From the NCBI GenBank assembly GCA_031284745.1, contig JAITXJ010000026.1, forward strand, positions 1 to 40,474: a stretch of 40,474 nt of DNA, written 5' to 3'. The notes under the pieces were generated by a model. The model was not told the DNA's origin. It was given only the letters and a program-made list of their open reading frames with translations, and searched no databases. Both the position numbers and the translations under genes were made by a program. Every line of letters begins with the position of its first letter. Position 1 is the first letter of the stretch. This DNA comes from Acholeplasmatales bacterium (GTDB lineage Bacteria; Bacillota_I; Bacilli_A; Acholeplasmatales; Acholeplasmataceae). Of the stretch, positions 9,644 to 17,715 are shown piece after piece.

Positions 9644-10398
9644 TTTATTTTTTTAATATAACTAGCAGTTCCTTCTTTTTCAATTAAATAATAATCTTTT
9701 AAATAATTTTCAAAAAATGGCAGAGGTTGAATATTGCTAGCTCCATAATTTTTGGGATTAAAATCTTTCATTTTATTTTTTAAAGTAAGAATTACCCAAC
9801 TAAAATCAGAAAAACCATCAGTATCATGATTGGAATCGATGATATCATCGATTGATTTAACTAAGGCTAGTAAGGAAGCTCCACTGGCACTAATGATTCC
9901 ACTAGTTTTTTTAGCTTTGGGTGCGGCGGCGGCGGGTTCTAAAATAACCGCAATTGGTTTATTAGCATTGAGAATTCTTTCAACACTAACGAATTGATCA
10001 CAGGCATTCTTAAAGGCATCGGAAGCTTTTTCATCTCCAGCCCCAATGACAAATTTATTGTATTTTTTTAATTTTTTCACCAATGGGGTAAAATCACTAT
10101 CATTGGTTGCCAAACAAAAGCAATCAATATAGTCGCTTCTAAGCAATTCCATCGCTTCTAATGCAATAGAAATATCGACCGCATTTTTACCGTTGGAATA
10201 GGATAACTGGCTTTTAGGTTCAATTCCATATTCAATAAATTTCTTTTTAATTGTTGAATCAGATAAGTTTGAGTAGAAGGCATATTTAATTAATATATCT
10301 CCAATATTATTTAATTCATCGAAAAGAACGTTGAAATATTTTTCATGATTAAAGTTATCATAATCTATCAGTAAGGCAATCTTTTTTTTATTTTCCAT
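9640..10398 (-). CDS. NYN-domain nuclease with C-terminal OST-HTH/LOTUS domain
   Basis: Residues 5-145 form an NYN (DUF88/LabA-like, PIN-fold) domain with acidic residues in the expected places: LLIDYDN (D12), AVDISIALEAM (D75) and ATNDSDFTPLV (D100, D102). After an Ala/Lys linker, residues of about 170-250 look like an OST-HTH/LOTUS domain (ASLLALVKSID, FSWVILTLKNKM, FNPKNYGASNI, FFENYLKDYYLIEKEG). NYN proteins are metal-dependent RNases or RNA-binding proteins; LOTUS domains bind RNA structures, including G-quadruplex RNA in reported cases. It is the first gene of an operon with RNA modification and DNA repair genes. GGAG lies about 8 nt before the ATG. Confidence 0.85.
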   Translation of the reverse strand: MENKKKIALLIDYDNFNHEKYFNVLFDELNNIGDILIKYAFYSNLSDSTIKKKFIEYGIEPKSQLSYSNGKNAVDISIALEAMELLRSDYIDCFCLATNDSDFTPLVKKLKKYNKFVIGAGDEKASDAFKNACDQFVSVERILNANKPIAVILEPAAAAPKAKKTSGIISASGASLLALVKSIDDIIDSNHDTDGFSDFSWVILTLKNKMKDFNPKNYGASNIQPLPFFENYLKDYYLIEKEGTASYIKKIK

Positions 10399-10423
10399 CT
10401 ATATACTCCATAATTACGCAATT

Positions 10424-10432
10424 ATTATATCA
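10424..10432 (-). promoter_or_regulatory. Extended -10 promoter of the NYN-thiI-addBA operon (TGATATAAT)
   Basis: Minus-strand TGATATAAT lies 25 nt upstream of the NYN start codon, giving a leader of about 19 nt with GGAG. A weak TTGCTA sits nearby but at a poor spacing. The same nonamer recurs upstream of four other genes here. Confidence 0.7.
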
Positions 10433-10700
10433 TAAAAACCAAATAGCAACCACCCATTGTTAAAAACCCCATCAGCTTTCAAACCTTAGCAATAATTTAA
10501 TTCCTTTTGTCTTTTTGTATAAATATTATGGTTGGTTCATGATCAGATATCAAGGATAAGGAATAGTTTCAAACTTAGGTAATAAAAAAGCAACTTTTTA
10601 GTTGTAAGCCGAAGTGGTGCTCATAATTTAGTTAATAAATTAGATTATATGGAGGAAGCTATGACTTTTAGTGAATAAAAAAGATCCTCAAGCTAAAATA
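10433..10700. other. Intergenic region between divergent operons, with a 5-codon ORF and a small hairpin
   Basis: About 270 bp without a recognisable gene. On the plus strand there is a CAACT-TTTT-AGTTG hairpin near 10590-10605, and further on GGAGGAAGCT directly precedes an ATG at 10661 that opens only five codons (MTFSE, stop at 10676-10678). This may be a gene remnant or a chance short ORF just upstream of the rpsD promoter. Confidence 0.4.
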
Positions 10701-10709
10701 TGTTATAAT
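10701..10709 (+). promoter_or_regulatory. Extended -10 promoter of rpsD (TGTTATAAT)
   Basis: TGTTATAAT predicts transcription from about 10716, so the mRNA leader is about 135 nt and begins at the structured element described next. No convincing -35 box. Confidence 0.65.
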
Positions 10710-10715
10710 TTTAAT

Positions 10716-10851
10716 GCGAAAGCAGGTGAAGCCTTTTATTAAAGAATAAATAGGGTATAAATCCAAGTAACTTATTATTCTGCTTTTAAGGGAAAAGAAT
10801 TGTTTATTCTTAATATCGTGGACCTCACATTTTACAAAGGAGTAAAATTAT
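10716..10851 (+). promoter_or_regulatory. Structured rpsD leader, probable S4 autoregulatory site
   Basis: The leader can form several pairings: AAAGCAG (10719-10725) with CTGCTTT (10780-10786), AGAATAA (10743-10749) with TTATTCT (10775-10781), and a separate hairpin AAGAAT-TGTTT-ATTCTT (10795-10811). The first two share two bases at their 3' arms, so they are alternatives or a pseudoknot-like arrangement. In Firmicutes S4 represses its own mRNA by binding a leader; that this leader does so is an inference. AAAGGAG at 10837-10843 is the ribosome site. Confidence 0.55.
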
Positions 10852-11451
10852 ATGTCAAGATTTACAGGACCAAAAAACAAATTAAGTCGTCGACTTAGCC
10901 ACTCAGTTTCCGAAACTGGGAAAGAATTTAAAAAAGGGAAGCAAGAGAAAAAATTACAAGCTTCTACTCAAAGAAAAATATCGGATTATGGTGTTCATTT
11001 AAAAGAAAAGCAAAAAGCCAGATTTATTTATGGCGTTAGTGAAAAGCAATTCTTTAAAACTTATCTGGAAGCTGGTAAAATTGCCGGTATTCATGGTGAA
11101 AACTTTATTAAATTACTGGAGTCAAGATTAGATAATATAGTTTATCGAATTGGCTTTGCTAGCACCAGGCCAGCTGCTCGACAATTAGTTAATCATGGCC
11201 ATATTTTAGTTGATGGTAAAAAAGTAGATATTGCTTCTTATCGTCTTCAACCAGGTCAAAAGGTTTCTTTAAAAGAAGCTTCAAAAAGTTTGACAGTGGT
11301 CAAAGCCTCATTGGAAGCTAAAGTCTTAAGAAAAGAATTTATTTATTTTGATGCGGAAAAACTAGAAGGAACTTTTAGTAGATATCCCGAAAGAAATGAA
11401 GTATTAGAAAACATTAAAGAACAATTAATTATTGAGTATTACTCGAAGTAA
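10852..11451 (+). CDS. rpsD: 30S ribosomal protein S4
   Basis: S4 nucleates 16S rRNA body assembly. The 199 residues show the MSRFTGPKNKLSRRL start, the S4 N-terminal domain (QKARFIYGVSEKQFFKTY) and the S4 RNA-binding fold (LESRLDNIVYRIGFASTRPAARQLVNHGHILVDGKKV). The zinc-binding cysteines of the C+ type are absent. It stands alone between divergent and convergent operons, as in Bacillus, with its own promoter, leader and terminator. Confidence 0.98.
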   Translation: MSRFTGPKNKLSRRLSHSVSETGKEFKKGKQEKKLQASTQRKISDYGVHLKEKQKARFIYGVSEKQFFKTYLEAGKIAGIHGENFIKLLESRLDNIVYRIGFASTRPAARQLVNHGHILVDGKKVDIASYRLQPGQKVSLKEASKSLTVVKASLEAKVLRKEFIYFDAEKLEGTFSRYPERNEVLENIKEQLIIEYYSK

Positions 11452-11455
11452 AAAT

Positions 11456-11492
11456 AAAAAACCATGGTATATGCCCTTACCATGGTTTTTTA
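11456..11492 (+). terminator. Rho-independent terminator of rpsD
   Basis: Perfect stem ACCATGGTA (11461-11469) / TACCATGGT (11478-11486) with an 8-nt loop, flanked by an A-run and a T-run, starting 5 bp after the rpsD stop codon. Confidence 0.9.
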
Positions 11493-11584
11493 TTGAGGAA
11501 GAAAACTGATTTCAATGCTGCTAACATTTATTAGAAAGTCAGCTATTTTACAGCGATGGGTGAGGTAAATCTTGTTGGGTAGTT

Positions 11585-11617
11585 TTAAAAAAAATATAAC
11601 TTCCTAGGAAGTTATAT
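11585..11617 (-). terminator. Terminator of the suf-comK-pgk-tpiA-tRNA operon
   Basis: A 24-bp perfect palindrome (11594-11617, centre TTCCTAGGAA) lies just downstream of the tRNA-Glu(CUC) on the minus strand and is followed there by an eight- to nine-T run, a typical intrinsic terminator. Confidence 0.85.
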
Positions 11618-11621
11618 TTAG

Positions 11622-11698
11622 TGGTCACCCGTAGGGGGCTCGGACCCCTATTCTTCGCCTTGAGAGGGCGACGTGATAACCAGTTCCACTAACGGGCG
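11622..11698 (-). tRNA. tRNA-Glu, anticodon CUC
   Basis: A complete 77-nt cloverleaf with encoded CCA: acceptor CGCCCGT/ACGGGTG, D-stem GTGG/TCAC with TGG in the loop, anticodon stem TCGCC/GGCGA with loop CTCTCAA (anticodon CTC), five-base variable loop, T-stem AGGGG/CCCCT. Odd points are the first pair C1-G72 (Glu tRNAs usually have G1-C72) and the T-loop TCCGAGC, where position 55 is C instead of the near-universal U. Its 5' end is only 10 nt after the tpiA stop, so it appears to be processed from the glycolytic/suf transcript. Confidence 0.85.
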
Positions 11699-11708
11699 AG
11701 GTTGGGTT

Positions 11709-12482
11709 TTACCCAACTAATTCCTTTGTTACCTTAAGCAGGTAATTAAAACTTTCACTTTTTAAAGAGGCCCCACCAACTAAAGCCCCATCAATATCAC
11801 TCATTGTGAGTAATTCTTTAATGTTGGCACTATTGACGCTTCCACCATAGAGAATCCGGATTGATTCGGAAACCTTTACGTTATAGAGTTTTTTAATCAT
11901 GTTGCGCAGATCTTTAATTGTCTCATTAGCTTGTTCTTTGGTGGCGGTTACGCCCGTTCCAATGGCCCAAATAGGTTCATAGGCGATAATAACTTTAGGA
12001 ACATCTTCTGGACTTATATTTTGGAAGGCTTGTTTAATTTGGTGAGCCAGAACAATATTAGTGGAATTATTCGTGCGAGCACTTAATTTTTCTCCCACAC
12101 AAAGAATTGGCACTAAATCATGTTTGATCGCGGAAATAACTTTTAAATTAACGGTTTGATTACTTTCATTATAGTATTGTCTTCTTTCGCTGTGACCTAT
12201 TAAAACATGAGTAATTCCGAGATTTTTTAGCATTAGCGGACTAACTTCCCCCGTATAAGCTCCATTATCTAAATAATGCATGTTTTGGGCTCCGACGAAA
12301 AGGGCAGAATCTTTGCTCTTTAAAAGATAATTGAGTGCTGGAAATTGAGGAAAGATAATGGCTTGTACATCTTGGGGAGCGGGTAAATTTTCATTAATAC
12401 AATATAAAAAGTCAATGGCTTCATCGACGGTAAGATTCATTTTCCAATTGCCAGCAATTACTGGCTTGCGGTTTTTATTCAT
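11709..12482 (-). CDS. tpiA: Triosephosphate isomerase
   Basis: It interconverts dihydroxyacetone phosphate and glyceraldehyde 3-phosphate. The 257 residues contain GNWKMN (catalytic Asn/Lys), LIGHSERR (electrophilic His), IIAYEPIWAIGTG (catalytic Glu and loop 6) and LYGGSV plus GALVGGASL (phosphate site). Length is normal. It overlaps the pgk stop by ATGA and is followed after 10 nt by a tRNA gene. Confidence 0.98.
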   Translation of the reverse strand: MNKNRKPVIAGNWKMNLTVDEAIDFLYCINENLPAPQDVQAIIFPQFPALNYLLKSKDSALFVGAQNMHYLDNGAYTGEVSPLMLKNLGITHVLIGHSERRQYYNESNQTVNLKVISAIKHDLVPILCVGEKLSARTNNSTNIVLAHQIKQAFQNISPEDVPKVIIAYEPIWAIGTGVTATKEQANETIKDLRNMIKKLYNVKVSESIRILYGGSVNSANIKELLTMSDIDGALVGGASLKSESFNYLLKVTKELVG

Positions 12483-13672
12483 TTAAGGTCCTCAATCGCA
12501 TCAACCCCCGGTAAATTTTTACCTTCAAGATATTCTAGTGATGCTCCCCCTCCGGTGGAGATATGGGAAAATTGGGCTTCCAAATGAAATTTAGCGACCG
12601 CGGAGGCGGAATCTCCGCCGCCAATAATAGATATACAGGATTGGTTTTGGCCAATGGCTAAAGCAATCTCTTTGGTGCCTTTCTCATAGTTAGCAAATTC
12701 AAAAACTCCGAGAGGACCATTCCAAACGATGGTTTTAGCGTCTTTGATAATTGATTTAAATAAACTGATGGTTTTTGGTCCAATATCCAACCCTTGATCT
12801 TCGGGTTTAATATTATTAACATCTCTGATGACGCCTGGAGTGTCTTCAAAGTTGATATTGGTCACACAATCTAAACCAACGACTAGTTTGGGATTTTTTA
12901 GTAATTCCTTGGCTAATTCTACTTTATCAATTTCTAGTAGTGATTTTCCGACTTCATAACCTTGGGCTTTATAGAAAGTATAAGCCATTCCACCCCCAAT
13001 GAGAACCTTATCGGCAACTTTTAAAAGATTTTTAATCACTTCAATTTTATCAGAAACCTTCGCTCCACCTAAAATGGCAATCATTGGTCTTTGAGGGTTA
13101 GCCACGGCATCATGTAAAAAACGAACTTCTTTTTCCATTAAAAATCCCGCGACGGAAGTTTTAATGTATTTAGCGATCCCACTCACCGAGGCAGCTGCCC
13201 GATGGGCGGAACCAAAAGCATCCATGACGAATATATCTGCCAAGTGGGCCCAATATTTGGCCAATTCAGGATCATTTTTAGATTCTTTTTTACCATCCAA
13301 ATCTTCATATCTGGTATTTTGCATAAGGATAATTTCACCATCTTTTAAATTGTTAATGGCTGCTTCTAAAAGTGGACCACGAGTGGCATTGACAAAAATA
13401 ACCTTTTGTTGTAGAAGTTCTTGCAACTTGATGGCCACCACTTCTAAGGAGTTTTTTTGGACATCTTCGAGAGTTTCGACTCTTCCTAGATGAGATAATA
13501 AAACAACCTTTGCATGATGATTAAGTAAATACTTAATCGTCGGAAGGGCCGCTTCAATTCTTGTTGCATCAGTTATTTGGAGAGTCTTTTTATCAAGAGG
13601 GACATTAAAGTCCACCCGAACAAGAACCTTTTTGGAACCAACTCGTACATTTTTAATAGTTTTTTTCGCCAT
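12479..13672 (-). CDS. pgk: Phosphoglycerate kinase
   Basis: It transfers phosphate from 1,3-bisphosphoglycerate to ADP. Visible landmarks: VLVRVDFNVPLD near the N-terminus, LLSHLGR, DAFGSAHRAAAS, LGGAKVSDKI, VWNGPLGVFE and the C-terminal GGGDSASAV and GGGASLEYLEGK. The start is taken at 13672 (MAKKTIKNVRV, 397 residues), preceded by AAGGAAGG about 9 nt upstream; the longer reading from 13717 adds 15 residues with no family support. The start lies inside the last codons of the ComK-like gene (20-bp overlap). No GAPDH gene accompanies it here, unlike the usual gap-pgk-tpi cluster. Confidence 0.97.
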   Translation of the reverse strand: MAKKTIKNVRVGSKKVLVRVDFNVPLDKKTLQITDATRIEAALPTIKYLLNHHAKVVLLSHLGRVETLEDVQKNSLEVVAIKLQELLQQKVIFVNATRGPLLEAAINNLKDGEIILMQNTRYEDLDGKKESKNDPELAKYWAHLADIFVMDAFGSAHRAAASVSGIAKYIKTSVAGFLMEKEVRFLHDAVANPQRPMIAILGGAKVSDKIEVIKNLLKVADKVLIGGGMAYTFYKAQGYEVGKSLLEIDKVELAKELLKNPKLVVGLDCVTNINFEDTPGVIRDVNNIKPEDQGLDIGPKTISLFKSIIKDAKTIVWNGPLGVFEFANYEKGTKEIALAIGQNQSCISIIGGGDSASAVAKFHLEAQFSHISTGGGASLEYLEGKNLPGVDAIEDLK

Positions 13673-14081
13673 AGCTTTTACCTTCCTTGATGTTGATGAT
13701 GCTCTGTGATAGTTCAATCAGTCGCATAAAACTGGTTATATGATGGTGATAATCGAAAGTTGTCCCATCATCCATAAATATTCTAACACTTTTAAGAAAT
13801 ATTTGATACCTTTTAATCTTAAAATAATTTAGATAAATGACATCGTAGTTATTAATATTTATTAAGGGAATTAGAAGAAGTTCTTTATTGAAATAGAGAG
13901 GTATTTTTTTTGATACCTGAAATAATTTGAAAATTTGGCGTTTATACCCCGGTAAATCGAATAAATTTTTCAAACTTAATTGATTGAGGAAGTTTTTTAA
14001 TGATCCTTCATGAACTTTAATGATTTGGCTATCCATCAAGGCATAGGTTTTCATTTGTTTTTGAAAGATGTAGGTATACAT
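13653..14081 (-). CDS. ComK-like protein
   Basis: The 142-residue protein resembles the ComK family, the competence transcription factor of Bacillus. The pattern is LPGYKRQIFKLFQVSKKIPL, then LLLIPL, then YDVIYLNYFKIKRY, then VRIFMDDGTTFDYHHHITSF, corresponding to the family's YAGRK, K-x-P-I, FLFPT, W-x-x-x-H/N and 'vtFxdGxxxxlpxSyxsfxxQ' blocks. It is shorter than B. subtilis ComK (192 residues), mainly at the C-terminus. Its ATG directly follows the sufB stop (TAAATG) and its end overlaps pgk, so it is translated inside a housekeeping operon. Whether it still binds DNA or drives competence is unknown. Confidence 0.7.
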   Translation of the reverse strand: MYTYIFQKQMKTYALMDSQIIKVHEGSLKNFLNQLSLKNLFDLPGYKRQIFKLFQVSKKIPLYFNKELLLIPLININNYDVIYLNYFKIKRYQIFLKSVRIFMDDGTTFDYHHHITSFMRLIELSQSIINIKEGKSYGEKNY

Positions 14082-15443
14082 TTACCCGATGGAACCTTCC
14101 ATTTCTAATTTAATAAGATGATTGAGCTCGACAGCATATTCCATCGGTAGTTCTTTGGAAAACCTTTCAATAAAGCCCATCACTATTAATTCTGTAGCTT
14201 CTTTTTTGGATAGACCACGACTCATTAAATAAAATAATTGATCTTCGGAAATCTTGGATACGGAGGCTTCATGTTCGACAATTGAATTGTTGTTTTTAAT
14301 AATATTGGTTGGTATCGTGTCGCTATGAGATAAATCATCAAGCATTAGGGTATCACATTCGACATGGGCTTTGGAATTAAAGGCCGAGGCCCCAATATGA
14401 ATTAAACCACGATAGTTGACCTTTCCTCCATTTTTACAAATAGATTTTGAGATGATATTGCTTTTAGTGTTAGGGGCTAAATGAATCATTTTAGCACCAG
14501 CATCTTGATATTGATGTTTGGAAGCGACCGCAATGGATAAAGTAAATCCTGTTGCGCCCCTCCCAGCTAAAACGCAGGAAGGATATTTCATGTTGATACC
14601 TGAGCCGATATTACCATCAATCCACTCCATTAAGCCACCCTCGTCAACCCAAGCTCTTTTCGTTACTAAATTGATCACATTATTAGACCAATTTTGAATG
14701 GTGGAGTAACGAACGGTGGAACGCTTACCCACATATATCTCCACCACGGCAGCATGTAACGAACTAGTCGTATAAATTGGGGCCGTACAACCTTCCACAT
14801 AATGAATCGAAGAATCATCATCCACGATGATTAAAGTTCTTTCAAATTGTCCGGCACTTTTAGCATTGAGACGAAAATAACTTTGAAGTGGTTTGTCGAT
14901 ATGGACCCCCTTGGGGACATAAATAAAAGATCCACCACTCCAAACGGCACTATTTAAGGCACTATATTTATTGTCATTATAAGCAACAATGGAATTAAAA
15001 TATTTTTGGAATAATTCTGGATATTGTTTTAAGGCAGTATCGGTATCTAAAAAGATAACTCCCTGAGAATCGAGTTCTTCCTTGGTGGAGTGATAGACGA
15101 CTTCGGATTCAAACTGAGTGGATACGCCGCTTAAATATTTTCTTTCAGCTTCGGGGATCCCTAATTTAGAAAAAGTGTCTTTAATTTTTTTAGGTACTTT
15201 TTCCCAACTAGATGCAACATTATCGGTTGATTTAATATAATAAAAAATATCTTCAAACTTGATTTTCGAAAGATTAGGCCCCCATGTTGGATTAGGAGTC
15301 TTTAAGAAGGTTTCAAAAGCTTTAACGCGAAAATCTTGCATCCAAAGCGGTTCTTGTTTCAACTGTGATATTTCTAATACTTTTTTAACATCTATTCCGG
15401 CTTCAAAAGAAATGTTTGGCTGATATTTAATAGCTTTAATCAT
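14082..15443 (-). CDS. sufB: Fe-S cluster scaffold SufB
   Basis: SufB is the scaffold of the SufBCD complex, where Fe-S clusters are built. The 453 residues match the family throughout: [92 protein letters not shown], and the C-terminal [20 protein letters not shown]. Normal length is about 465. The start overlaps the sufU end by 8 bp. Confidence 0.97.
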   Translation of the reverse strand: MIKAIKYQPNISFEAGIDVKKVLEISQLKQEPLWMQDFRVKAFETFLKTPNPTWGPNLSKIKFEDIFYYIKSTDNVASSWEKVPKKIKDTFSKLGIPEAERKYLSGVSTQFESEVVYHSTKEELDSQGVIFLDTDTALKQYPELFQKYFNSIVAYNDNKYSALNSAVWSGGSFIYVPKGVHIDKPLQSYFRLNAKSAGQFERTLIIVDDDSSIHYVEGCTAPIYTTSSLHAAVVEIYVGKRSTVRYSTIQNWSNNVINLVTKRAWVDEGGLMEWIDGNIGSGINMKYPSCVLAGRGATGFTLSIAVASKHQYQDAGAKMIHLAPNTKSNIISKSICKNGGKVNYRGLIHIGASAFNSKAHVECDTLMLDDLSHSDTIPTNIIKNNNSIVEHEASVSKISEDQLFYLMSRGLSKKEATELIVMGFIERFSKELPMEYAVELNHLIKLEMEGSIG

Positions 15444-15864
15444 GACTTAATCCTTTTTCGACGGCTTTCCAAGCCAGCGTGGCACATTTAATGCGGGCAG
15501 GGAATTTCGCAACACCTTGAAGGGATAATTCATCGGTGTTAATTAATTCCTCATTAAATTTGAGACCCTTAACCATTTCGTAAAAGTTTTGAATGATGAC
15601 TAGGCTTTGATCAATTTTCACCTCATGTAATTTTTCACAGATAATTGAGGCTGAAGCACAACAAATACTACATCCCTTCCCATCATGTCGAAGGTCTTTG
15701 ACGATCCCATCTTCTAAGTAAAGTTGAATGGTCAATTCATCACCACAACTAGGATTAGACATAAAGATATTTAAGTACTTAGAATTATTGATTAAACCTT
15801 TATAACGCGGATTTTTATAATGGTCCATGATTACTTGACGATATAATTCATTGATGTTTTCCAT
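15436..15864 (-). CDS. sufU: SufU zinc-dependent sulfur acceptor
   Basis: SufU accepts sulfur from SufS and passes it to SufB. In 142 residues the zinc/sulfur ligands are all in the B. subtilis positions shifted by one: C40 and D42 ([10 protein letters not shown]), C65 ([13 protein letters not shown]) and C127 ([11 protein letters not shown]). The gene follows sufS after 2 bp and overlaps sufB by 8 bp. Confidence 0.96.
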   Translation of the reverse strand: MENINELYRQVIMDHYKNPRYKGLINNSKYLNIFMSNPSCGDELTIQLYLEDGIVKDLRHDGKGCSICCASASIICEKLHEVKIDQSLVIIQNFYEMVKGLKFNEELINTDELSLQGVAKFPARIKCATLAWKAVEKGLSHD

Positions 15865-15866
15865 TT

Positions 15867-17051
15867 TTAATTTCCCTTAAAATAAGCAATCGCTTCTTTA
15901 ATTCTTTGGATAAAGATCTCACAATCGCTGATCGTATTATAAATTCCCAAAGAAATTCGGATGGTCCAGTCGACATTTAGAAGATTTGTAACCAATTGTG
16001 CACAATGAAAGCCGGCCCGCACACAAATTTGATAGGTATCGAGGTAGGAAGCTATATCGTGAGGATAGACTTCTTTAACATTAAAGAGGATTATCGGCAA
16101 TTCGTTATTTTGACTATAAATTTCAATTTCGTTTAACAAAGCCATTTTACGTAAAAGATAATCTTTTAAATAGTTGGTATGCTTCGCAATATTACTTAAT
16201 CCCAGATGATTAATAAAATCAACGGCGGCCCCTAATCCGATGACCCCAGCAATATTTGGCGTTCCCGCTTCATGTCGAAATGGTGATTCTTTATAAATTG
16301 CATGATCAATAAAGACCTTTTCCACCATTTCACCCCCATATTGAAGAGGTGAATACTTATTTAAGAGTTTTTCTTTTCCATAAAGGACTCCCACCCCATT
16401 AGGACCAAAAATTTTATGGGCACTAAAGGCTAAGAAATCCACATCTAAAGTTTTGACATTAATGGCTTGATGAGCTACTACTTGAGCACAATCAAGAATG
16501 ATAGTACATGAATATTGCCTTAGATATGCGATAATTGGTTGTATATCTGTAATGTAACCAAGAGTATTAGATCCTAAGGTGATAGCTACTATTTTGACTT
16601 TTTCGCTCATTACTTTTTTGATACCAGAGAGGGTAATACGCTGTTGGTCTAAGGGGATAAATTGGTAATTATGTTGAAAATATGGTAAAATTGAGGAATG
16701 ATGTTCCAACATGGAAGTTAAAATAATCTCATCTTCCTTTAAATCTTTTAAAAGCAAATTGGCCAGTAAATTGAGACCATCTGTGGTTCCTTTGGTAAAA
16801 ATAATCTCGTTTTCTTCAGCATTTATGAATTTTGCTACTTTAAGGCGGGCTTCATCATAACTTTGAGTGGCTTCATAAGACAAACGATAGGCTCCCCGAT
16901 GAACATTTGTACCATTATAAGCATAATAATCATTTTGACTTTTAATAACTTCCCTGGGCACTAAAGATGAGGCGCTAGAATCAAAGTAAACCAAATTAGG
17001 ATATTTCTGATAAATGGGAAAATGTTTGCGAATTTTATTTATATTATACAT
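15867..17051 (-). CDS. sufS: Cysteine desulfurase SufS
   Basis: A PLP enzyme that removes sulfur from cysteine as an enzyme-bound persulfide. The 394 residues show LEHHSS (residues 116-120), the PLP lysine K213 in FSAHKIFGPNGVG, and active-site C350 in RAGFHCAQ, the group II (SufS) form. It is the only desulfurase visible here and may also feed ThiI. It overlaps sufD by 8 bp. Confidence 0.96.
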   Translation of the reverse strand: MYNINKIRKHFPIYQKYPNLVYFDSSASSLVPREVIKSQNDYYAYNGTNVHRGAYRLSYEATQSYDEARLKVAKFINAEENEIIFTKGTTDGLNLLANLLLKDLKEDEIILTSMLEHHSSILPYFQHNYQFIPLDQQRITLSGIKKVMSEKVKIVAITLGSNTLGYITDIQPIIAYLRQYSCTIILDCAQVVAHQAINVKTLDVDFLAFSAHKIFGPNGVGVLYGKEKLLNKYSPLQYGGEMVEKVFIDHAIYKESPFRHEAGTPNIAGVIGLGAAVDFINHLGLSNIAKHTNYLKDYLLRKMALLNEIEIYSQNNELPIILFNVKEVYPHDIASYLDTYQICVRAGFHCAQLVTNLLNVDWTIRISLGIYNTISDCEIFIQRIKEAIAYFKGN

Positions 17052-17715
17052 TATATAGTTTCTCCCAAAGATAAATATCTGAAAAATTGCTTACTAATGG
17101 ATTAATATAGGAATCTATTAATATTTTTTGAGCATGATCCTTACTTAGCCCCCGAGACATTAGATAAAATATAAGCTCTGGATTAAAATAACCTTGAACA
17201 CAACCATGACCGGCTTTTGTTTCACTATTATTTATTTCGAGGGTTGGCATTAATGTAGCGCTCGACTTTTCATCTAAAATTAGGGCTCTTTGCTTTAGAT
17301 AAGTGTCGGAAAAAGCTGTCTTTTTTTCAATAATTACGTTTGCATACTCTTCTAAAGAGGACTTTTCATCTAATAGATTAAAACTTTCAATGCGCGAGTA
17401 ATTGTAAAAACCACGATGTCGAATGATGATATTTTTGGAAGAACTACTATTTCTTTTTAACAAGCCTAAGTTATTTACCAAGAGACGAGAATGGTCTCCA
17501 ATCATGTTAATACTAACATTGATGTGAAAATTTTCTTGGGTAATAATTAGTAATTCAAGATCAACTCGGCTTTCTAGAAAGATCTTTAATTCACTATTTT
17601 GATTATCTGTCTTCACTAACACGACAATACGTAATTTTGTATCATCGGAAATAAAAAAGTGAGAATTCTTATTTAAATGAATTAAAGAGTCTTGACTTAA
17701 ATATTTTTTAGCCAT
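17044..17715 (-). CDS. sufD: SufD, strongly shortened
   Basis: SufD pairs with SufB in the SufBCD scaffold. Only 223 residues are present, against about 430 for typical SufD. What remains matches the C-terminal half: a beta-helix region (LILDEKSSATLMPTLEINNSETKAGHGCVQG, with the conserved His) followed by the helical tail [21 protein letters not shown]. The usual N-terminal helical domain and early beta-helix turns are missing or collapsed, yet a good AAGGAGG lies before the ATG and the frame is intact, so it looks like a real short form and not a decayed gene. It overlaps sufC by 19 bp and sufS by 8 bp. Confidence 0.85.
   Translation of the reverse strand: MAKKYLSQDSLIHLNKNSHFFISDDTKLRIVVLVKTDNQNSELKIFLESRVDLELLIITQENFHINVSINMIGDHSRLLVNNLGLLKRNSSSSKNIIIRHRGFYNYSRIESFNLLDEKSSLEEYANVIIEKKTAFSDTYLKQRALILDEKSSATLMPTLEINNSETKAGHGCVQGYFNPELIFYLMSRGLSKDHAQKILIDSYINPLVSNFSDIYLWEKLYNV

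Noticed and set aside
12658-12849. Short minus-strand ORF inside pgk
   Set aside because: Shadow frame of a well-conserved gene.
13673-13717. 15-residue N-terminal extension of phosphoglycerate kinase
   Set aside because: It lies within the ComK-like gene and the internal ATG has a good ribosome site and the family start MAKKTIKNVRV.
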